In this document: positions 1-3,597 of the stretch, in pieces
Layout: the number at the start of each line of letters is the position of its first letter
Numbering within the stretch: position 1 is the stretch's first letter
Source of the DNA: Bacteroidales bacterium
GTDB lineage: Bacteria; Bacteroidota; Bacteroidia; Bacteroidales; UBA7960
Assembly (NCBI GenBank): GCA_007132865.1
Contig: SLNU01000370.1
Location: forward strand, 1-6,021
Direction: 5' to 3'
DNA length: 6,021 bases
Translations under genes and position numbers: made by a program
The notes under the pieces: model-generated
The model's database searches: none
Told to the model about the DNA's origin: nothing
The model's input: the letters and a program-made list of their open reading frames with translations, nothing else

Positions 1-176
1 CCATAAGCCTTATATCCCACGAACCCCTTTTCCTGCAGTATCCTGAGTATCGTGGAGACGGTGGTAATGGCGGGCTTTGGGTCTTTGAAACATTCGCGGA
101 TATCCTTTGCAAAACCGGCCTTTAGCCGCCAAAGGATCTGCATGACCTGTTCCTCTGCTTTTGTGAGTTCTTTCAT
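1..176 (-). CDS. BlaI/MecI/CopY-family transcriptional repressor (C-terminus beyond window)
   Basis: Only the first 58 codons are present; the gene runs off the left edge. The protein begins MKELTKAEEQVMQILWRL, the typical opening of the BlaI/MecI (penicillinase repressor) winged-helix family. The recognition-helix region follows at about residues 36-53 (AITTVSTILRILQEKGFV), as in family members. These proteins are dimeric DNA-binding repressors. Many are inactivated through cleavage by a BlaR1/M56 membrane metalloprotease, often encoded directly downstream, which here would lie outside the window. The start at 176 is the first ATG and gives the standard family N-terminus; there is no clear Shine-Dalgarno. 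A palindrome at 215-230 inside its promoter suggests autorepression. It is divergent from the Nim-like flavoprotein gene at 315. Family assignment is firm. The regulated targets and the signal are unknown, so a beta-lactam role should not be assumed. Confidence 0.9.
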   Translation of the reverse strand, partial: MKELTKAEEQVMQILWRLKAGFAKDIRECFKDPKPAITTVSTILRILQEKGFVGYKAY

Positions 177-207
177 TTAGTCTGTTTGTGGGACCAATCT
201 GCTGCGT

Positions 208-235
208 CAAATATAACTAATATTTTAGTTTCAAA
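208..235 (-). promoter_or_regulatory. Candidate Bacteroidota-type promoter of the BlaI-like gene
   Basis: Read on the minus strand, TATATTTG (208-215) fits the Bacteroidota -7 consensus TAnnTTTG exactly, and TTTG (232-235) can serve as the -33 element. The spacer is 16 bp, a little shorter than the usual 19-21. Transcription would start near position 200, leaving a leader of about 25 nt before the ATG at 176. Inferred from consensus only. Confidence 0.6.
215..230. promoter_or_regulatory. Inverted repeat, candidate BlaI-type operator
   Basis: AACTAATATTTTAGTT has perfect 6-bp arms (AACTAA/TTAGTT) around a 4-bp centre. Known MecI/BlaI operators are dyads of similar size with ACTA...TAGT-type arms. 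The repeat fills the space between the -33 and -7 elements of the adjacent repressor promoter, so bound repressor would block RNA polymerase. It also lies 20 bp upstream of the promoter candidate for the divergent gene. The dyad is seen directly; binding by the neighbouring regulator is inferred. Confidence 0.65.
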
Positions 236-250
236 CCATCTCCTTAGCGT

Positions 251-276
251 TTTGCAGGTTTTTTTTTATAAGTTTG
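251..276 (+). promoter_or_regulatory. Candidate promoter of the Nim-like gene, containing a T9 tract
   Basis: TAAGTTTG (269-276) matches the TAnnTTTG -7 consensus. TTTG (251-254) is a possible -33 element but the spacing is only 14 bp. A run of nine T (259-267) lies between the two. A start near 283 would give a leader of about 32 nt. The -7 element is good and the -33 element is weak. Confidence 0.45.
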
Positions 277-314
277 TAAATAAAAGAACCGATTTGGAAT
301 AAATCCACGGTGAT

Positions 315-776
315 ATGGCAAACAGAATGACCAGCAGACCGGAGGACATCCGGTCCATTATTGATAAGTGCGATGCCTGCTATGTGGGCATGGTCGACCT
401 GGAAGGCAAGCCATACGTGCTGCCGTTCAATTTTGGGTTCGATGACGGGGTGATTTATCTTCATTCGGCCGCAGAGGGAAAAAAGATTGACATCCTGAAA
501 CAAAACCGGGAAGTATGTGTCGCCTTCAGCACCGACCACCAGTTGTTCCACCGGCATGAACCCGTGGCCTGCAGTTACGGAATGAAATACCGAAGCGTGC
601 TAGCACATGGAAAGGTCGTGTTCATTGAGGATTACGAAGAAAAGGAAAAGGTGCTGAATATCTTCATGCGGAAATACACGGGGAAGGATTTCTCATTCAA
701 TGCACCTGCTGTGAACAATGTTTGCGTATACAAGGTCGAAGTAACCAAATTCGAAGGGAAGGAATCCGGCTACTGA
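315..776 (+). CDS. Nim-like / pyridoxamine 5'-phosphate oxidase-family flavin-binding protein
   Basis: This 153-residue protein has the split-barrel flavin-binding fold of the NimA/PNPOx-like group. Visible family features are the strand pair [19 protein letters not shown] (34-52), the following EGKKIDIL (54-61), and [11 protein letters not shown] (91-101). His50 of the LHSA segment is the likely equivalent of the active-site histidine described in NimA proteins. Members are small cytoplasmic homodimers that bind FMN or related flavins. Some reduce 5-nitroimidazole drugs to amines, but most chromosomal relatives have no proven substrate. The length is slightly below that of classical NimA (about 165-175). 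The ATG at 315 is preferred; Met5 (327) is an alternative, and neither has a clear Shine-Dalgarno. The 3' end overlaps convergent obgE by seven bases. It shares a divergent promoter region with the BlaI-type repressor and may be under its control. The fold is confident; the reaction is not. Confidence 0.85.
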   Translation: MANRMTSRPEDIRSIIDKCDACYVGMVDLEGKPYVLPFNFGFDDGVIYLHSAAEGKKIDILKQNREVCVAFSTDHQLFHRHEPVACSYGMKYRSVLAHGKVVFIEDYEEKEKVLNIFMRKYTGKDFSFNAPAVNNVCVYKVEVTKFEGKESGY

Positions 777-1777
777 TCCCCTTCGTTCATCATTTTCCAG
801 AGGGTGTCTTTCAGGTTTACGATCCCCATCGTGGTATGGGAGGATATCAGTATGCACGGCACATCAGGCAGCGTCTTGCGGATTTTCTTTCTCAGCTTTT
901 CAAGCGCTCCTTCCCCGACCAGGTCACATTTGCTGATGGCAAGCAGTCTTTTTTTATCCAGTAACTCCGGGTTATACTGCTGAAGTTCATTCAGTAGTAT
1001 GAGGTATTCCCTTTTAATATCCTCAGCGTCGGATGGCACCATAAACAGCAGCAGGGCATTCCGTTCTATATGCCTCAGGAACCGGTGTCCGAGTCCTTTT
1101 CCCTGGTGCGCCCCTTCAATGATACCGGGTATGTCTGCCATCACAAAGCTTTGCTGGTCCCGGTAACTTACCATTCCCAGGTTGGGTACCAGGGTGGTGA
1201 ACGGGTATTCAGCAATTTCGGGTTTGGCTGCCGAGACCACCGATAGCAGGGTTGATTTCCCCGCATTGGGAAAGCCCACAAGTCCCACGTCTGCCAGCAC
1301 CTTCAGTTCAAATACCACCTGGAGTTCCTCTCCTGGTTCACCCGGCTGGGCGAAACGCGGGGTTTGCCTGGTACTGGATTTGAAATGGGTGTTTCCGAGT
1401 CCGCCGCGGCCACCTTTGACCAGGACAAACTCCTGCTCATGCAGGGTAATCTCCGAAATGGGTTCTCCCGTTTCCCCGTTTTTCATCACAGTGCCCAGCG
1501 GCACTTCAATGATGGCATCCTTGCCGGCAGCTCCGGAGCTCTGCTGTTTGCCGCCCCCGCCCCCCGCCTGGGCCATTACATGCCTTGTATACCTGAGATG
1601 GAGCAAGGTCCACAGGTTGCGGTTCCCTCTGATGATCACATGTCCGCCCCTGCCCCCGTCCCCGCCGTCGGGTCCTCCTTTGGGGATATACTTCTCCCGG
1701 CGCAGATGTGCAGAACCTGGCCCGCCTTTGCCGGACCGGCAAAAGACCTTTACATAATCTATGAAATTGGCATTCAT
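770..1777 (-). CDS. obgE: Obg-family GTPase (short form)
   Basis: Obg (CgtA) is an essential GTPase that binds the large ribosomal subunit and links ribosome assembly to the GTP/ppGpp state. Residues 1-158 form the glycine-rich Obg fold, with many G-rich turns (for example [12 protein letters not shown], 34-45, and AGGGGGK, 71-77). The G domain follows: P-loop GFPNAGKS (168-175), switch I threonine around 194-195, DIPG (215-218), SKCD (282-285) in the place of NKxD, and ISS (311-313). At 335 residues it lacks the C-terminal OCT domain of many Firmicute Obg proteins, as is usual in Bacteroidota. The start codon overlaps the adk stop (ATGA, 1774-1777), so translation is probably coupled. It is the last gene of the hpt-adk-obgE operon and ends by overlapping the convergent Nim-like gene. 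No terminator hairpin is visible after it. Confidence 0.97.
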   Translation of the reverse strand: MNANFIDYVKVFCRSGKGGPGSAHLRREKYIPKGGPDGGDGGRGGHVIIRGNRNLWTLLHLRYTRHVMAQAGGGGGKQQSSGAAGKDAIIEVPLGTVMKNGETGEPISEITLHEQEFVLVKGGRGGLGNTHFKSSTRQTPRFAQPGEPGEELQVVFELKVLADVGLVGFPNAGKSTLLSVVSAAKPEIAEYPFTTLVPNLGMVSYRDQQSFVMADIPGIIEGAHQGKGLGHRFLRHIERNALLLFMVPSDAEDIKREYLILLNELQQYNPELLDKKRLLAISKCDLVGEGALEKLRKKIRKTLPDVPCILISSHTTMGIVNLKDTLWKMMNEGDQ

Positions 1778-2352
1778 ACGGCCATCAGGCTATCGATGGC
1801 ATGGGAGATGTCTTCAAAAACCTTATCAACCGGTTCCATGCCATTTATTGAAGCCACTTTACCCTGCTTGCGGTAATAGGCGAGCAGTGGCAGGGTCTGG
1901 CTTTTATACACCTCGATCCTTTTCCAGATGATTTCCTCATTGTCATCAGAACGTCCGGAGTCTTCGGCCCTTCCCATCAGGCGTTTGAACAGCTCCTGTT
2001 CATCCACATCCACCGAAATGACCAGCTTGATTGGTATGCCACGCTCCTCCATCATCTTATCCAGCATCTCAGCCTGAACAATGGTGCGCGGAAAACCATC
2101 AAAGATGAAGCCGGGGGTGTCCATATGCCTTTCGGCGGTTTCCTGCAGCTCCCTGATGACAATATCATCGGGCACCAGCATGCCCTTGTCGATATAGCCC
2201 CGCACTTCCTCCCCAAGCGGGGTCTTTTTCTCCATTTCGTCCCGGAGAAGGTCCCCCGTCGAGATATGGGTTACCTTGTATTTCTCGACGATCTTTGCAG
2301 ACTGTGTGCCTTTCCCTGATCCGGGGGGGCCAAAAATGATAAGGTTTAGCAT
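1774..2352 (-). CDS. adk: Adenylate kinase
   Basis: Adenylate kinase interconverts ATP + AMP and 2 ADP in the cytoplasm and sets the adenylate energy charge. The 192-residue protein shows the P-loop [10 protein letters not shown] (8-17), the AMP-binding segment [10 protein letters not shown] (31-40, with Arg37), the signature FDGFPRT (84-90), and LID-border arginines in [12 protein letters not shown] (127-138). The LID is the short type: there is no four-cysteine zinc finger and no long insertion, which explains the length against about 214 for E. coli. The ATG at 2352 puts the P-loop at the usual distance from the N-terminus. It lies 39 bp after hpt and overlaps obgE by four bases. The P-loop codons include a run of seven C on the coding strand (2323-2329), but the frame is intact. 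Confidence 0.98.
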   Translation of the reverse strand: MLNLIIFGPPGSGKGTQSAKIVEKYKVTHISTGDLLRDEMEKKTPLGEEVRGYIDKGMLVPDDIVIRELQETAERHMDTPGFIFDGFPRTIVQAEMLDKMMEERGIPIKLVISVDVDEQELFKRLMGRAEDSGRSDDNEEIIWKRIEVYKSQTLPLLAYYRKQGKVASINGMEPVDKVFEDISHAIDSLMAV

Positions 2353-2391
2353 ATGGCTTTCGTTTTGCCCTCAGGGCTGGGTTTGCAAGGT

Positions 2392-2928
2392 TTATTCTAC
2401 GATCTTGTAAATATCTTTCAGATTTCTCCCGAAACCATTGTAGTCCAGGCCGTATCCGACAATAAAATCATTTGGGATCTCCAGCCCCACATAATCCGGG
2501 GTGATCTCGCTTCTCAGGGCATCCGGCTTCAGCAGCAAAGTGGCGATTTTCAGGGACTTCGGGGTATATGCCTTCAGGTCGGTTACCAGGTGACTGATTG
2601 TGATTCCCGTATCGATGATGTCTTCAAGGATGATCACATCCCTGCCTTTGATGTCTTCATTGAGCCCGATTACCGTCTTGACCTCCTCTGTGGTCGAAGT
2701 TCCCCGATAGGATGCCAGTTTGATGAAACTGATCTCACAGGGACCCGCATAAACCTTGAACAGGTCCCCGGCAAACATGAAGGACCCGTTCAGCACACAC
2801 AGGAACAAGGGCACGGAATCGCCAACATCGGCATAAATTTCCCTGCCAAGCTTCTCCACGGCTTCAAAGATCCGCTCGTACCCGATGTTTTTTTCAAATG
2901 TCTTATCCAGAATTTTTACCCGGTCCAT
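2392..2928 (-). CDS. hpt: Hypoxanthine phosphoribosyltransferase
   Basis: The enzyme salvages hypoxanthine (and often guanine) by transferring it to PRPP, giving IMP or GMP and pyrophosphate. The 178-residue protein has LNGSFMFAGDL (47-57, loop binding pyrophosphate), the mobile catalytic loop LASYRGTST (71-79), the PRPP-binding motif LEDIIDTGIT (101-110), the purine-contacting KPDAL (134-138), and GLDYNGFGRNL (160-170) near the C-terminus. I place the start at 2928 (MDRVKILDKTF). AAGGA lies eight bases upstream, and an in-frame ATG at 2964 falls almost at the predicted transcription start, so the 12 extra codons are probably leader. It is the first gene of the operon with adk and obgE and is divergent from the metallophosphoesterase gene. 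All catalytic motifs are intact. Confidence 0.96.
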   Translation of the reverse strand: MDRVKILDKTFEKNIGYERIFEAVEKLGREIYADVGDSVPLFLCVLNGSFMFAGDLFKVYAGPCEISFIKLASYRGTSTTEEVKTVIGLNEDIKGRDVIILEDIIDTGITISHLVTDLKAYTPKSLKIATLLLKPDALRSEITPDYVGLEIPNDFIVGYGLDYNGFGRNLKDIYKIVE

Positions 2929-2936
2929 GCTGAGAA

Positions 2937-2941
2937 TCCTT
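2937..2941 (-). promoter_or_regulatory. Shine-Dalgarno of hpt, supports start at 2928
   Basis: AAGGA on the minus strand lies eight bases before the ATG at 2928. It is the clearest ribosome-binding site in the window and favours the 178-residue product over the start at 2964, whose upstream sequence has no such motif. Confidence 0.6.
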
Positions 2942-2971
2942 AATTTTGTGGTACAATGTCCCACGTATTTG

Positions 2972-2996
2972 CAAATTTAAGGCAAAGCCCCGTCAA
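2972..2996 (-). promoter_or_regulatory. Candidate promoter of the hpt-adk-obgE operon
   Basis: Minus-strand TAAATTTG (2972-2979) matches the Bacteroidota -7 consensus TAnnTTTG. TTG at 2994-2996 could be the -33 core, but the 14-bp spacing is short. Transcription would start near 2966, about 38 nt before the chosen hpt start. The -7 element overlaps a 10-bp palindrome, ATTTGCAAAT (2967-2976). No other good promoter is seen inside the operon. Confidence 0.5.
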
Positions 2997-3049
2997 TGGC
3001 CCTAAATAATCGCGAAAAATATAAACAAATTGTGAATTAATAAAATGTT

Positions 3050-3065
3050 TTGAAATTAATTTCAA
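3050..3065. repeat. Perfect 16-bp palindrome at the metallophosphoesterase start codon
   Basis: TTGAAATTAATTTCAA reads identically on both strands, and its last base is the A of the ATG at 3065. It could be a regulator's operator. In RNA it could form a 6-bp stem with a UUAA loop that covers the start codon. No Shine-Dalgarno is visible. The function is unknown; the palindrome itself is directly seen. Confidence 0.7.
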
Positions 3066-3556
3066 TGAAGAGAATCGGACTGTTATCTGATACCCATGCT
3101 TACCTGCACCCGGACCTGCCCCGGATCTTCGGCCAATGCGACGAGATCTGGCATGCAGGTGATTTTGGCAATATGGGGGTGGTTGACGGACTTGCAGCCA
3201 TTTGCACACTGAGGGGGGTGCATGGCAATATAGACGGACAGGACATCCGACACCTGCATCCCGAAATCCTTCGTTTTACCTGTGAAAAAATGGATGTGCT
3301 GATGATGCACATCGGAGGGTATCCCGGTAATTACTCTCCGAAAGCCTTGTCCCTCATCAAAACTTCCCCGCCCCGGCTATTCATTGCAGGACATTCCCAT
3401 ATCCTGAAGATTCAATACGACAAACACCACAGTCTGCTGTACGTGAACCCTGGGGCAGCTGGCAGGTCCGGGTTTCACAAGGCCATTACGATGGTCCGCT
3501 TCGTTGTGGACGGTGACCGCGTCAAAGACATGGAGGTCGTGGAATTCCCACGATGA
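3065..3556 (+). CDS. YfcE/MJ0936-type calcineurin-like metallophosphoesterase
   Basis: This 163-residue protein is a small cytoplasmic metallophosphatase with a two-metal centre. Metal ligands are visible in order: SDTH (8-11, Asp9 and His11), HAGDFGN (30-36, Asp33), GVHGNID (51-57, Asn55), MHIGGYP (81-87, His82) and AGHSH (108-112, His110 and His112), followed by NPGAAGRSG (128-136). Relatives hydrolyse phosphodiesters in vitro, often with manganese or nickel; physiological substrates are mostly unknown. The ATG at 3065 gives the standard family N-terminus MKRIGLLSDTH; a TTG at 3050 would add five residues and is less likely. It is divergent from hpt across 136 bp and converges on the tricorn-like gene with 41 bp between the stops. 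Its own promoter is not clear: TAATTTTG at 2941-2948 fits the -7 consensus but lacks a -33 element. The family is sure; the biological role is not. Confidence 0.92.
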   Translation: MKRIGLLSDTHAYLHPDLPRIFGQCDEIWHAGDFGNMGVVDGLAAICTLRGVHGNIDGQDIRHLHPEILRFTCEKMDVLMMHIGGYPGNYSPKALSLIKTSPPRLFIAGHSHILKIQYDKHHSLLYVNPGAAGRSGFHKAITMVRFVVDGDRVKDMEVVEFPR

Positions 3557-3579
3557 CCCTGTTTGTCAGGCGATGACCC
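3551..3579. repeat. 9-bp direct repeat in the convergent gap
   Basis: CGATGACCC occurs at 3551-3559 and again at 3571-3579. The first copy contains the metallophosphoesterase stop codon (TGA 3554-3556). Both copies lie at or just after the gene end. It may be a small slippage duplication or chance. No hairpin with a U-tract is found in this 41-bp gap. Confidence 0.45.
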
Positions 3580-3597
3580 ATTCACTCCGGCCAGCGT

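Noticed and set aside
10..210. Minus-strand frame of 66 codons at the left edge
   Set aside because: It is out of frame with the clear BlaI-type protein that occupies 1-176 on the same strand.
231..557. Minus-strand open frame across the 5' part of the Nim-like gene
   Set aside because: It is antisense to a recognisable flavoprotein and shows no domain; its 3' end merely runs into the intergenic region.
1182..1757. Long open frame on the plus strand (191 codons) opposite obgE
   Set aside because: It is antisense to the Gly-rich Obg coding region. The product is rich in Pro, Ser and Cys, resembles no family, and arises from GC-skewed codons of obgE.
2323..2329. Run of seven C (coding strand) in the adk P-loop codons, possible frameshift site
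   Set aside because: The frame is intact on both sides and the run simply encodes the Pro-Pro of GPPGSGKG; there is no evidence of slippage.
2367..2377. Inverted repeat GCCCTCAGGGC between hpt and adk
   Set aside because: The stem is only 4 bp with a 3-nt loop and no U-tract, so it is not a credible terminator inside this operon.
2353..2943. Open frame on the plus strand (196 codons) opposite hpt
   Set aside because: It covers hpt in antisense. Hpt shows all catalytic motifs and the opposite frame shows none; it is a shadow.
2941..2948. TAATTTTG as a rightward promoter for the metallophosphoesterase gene
   Set aside because: It matches the -7 consensus but has no -33 partner, overlaps the hpt Shine-Dalgarno region, and would give a leader of over 100 nt; too weak to call.
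2929..2964. N-terminal extension of Hpt from the ATG at 2964
   Set aside because: A Shine-Dalgarno stands before the ATG at 2928, the 12 extra residues do not look like Hpt, and the predicted transcript begins at about 2966.
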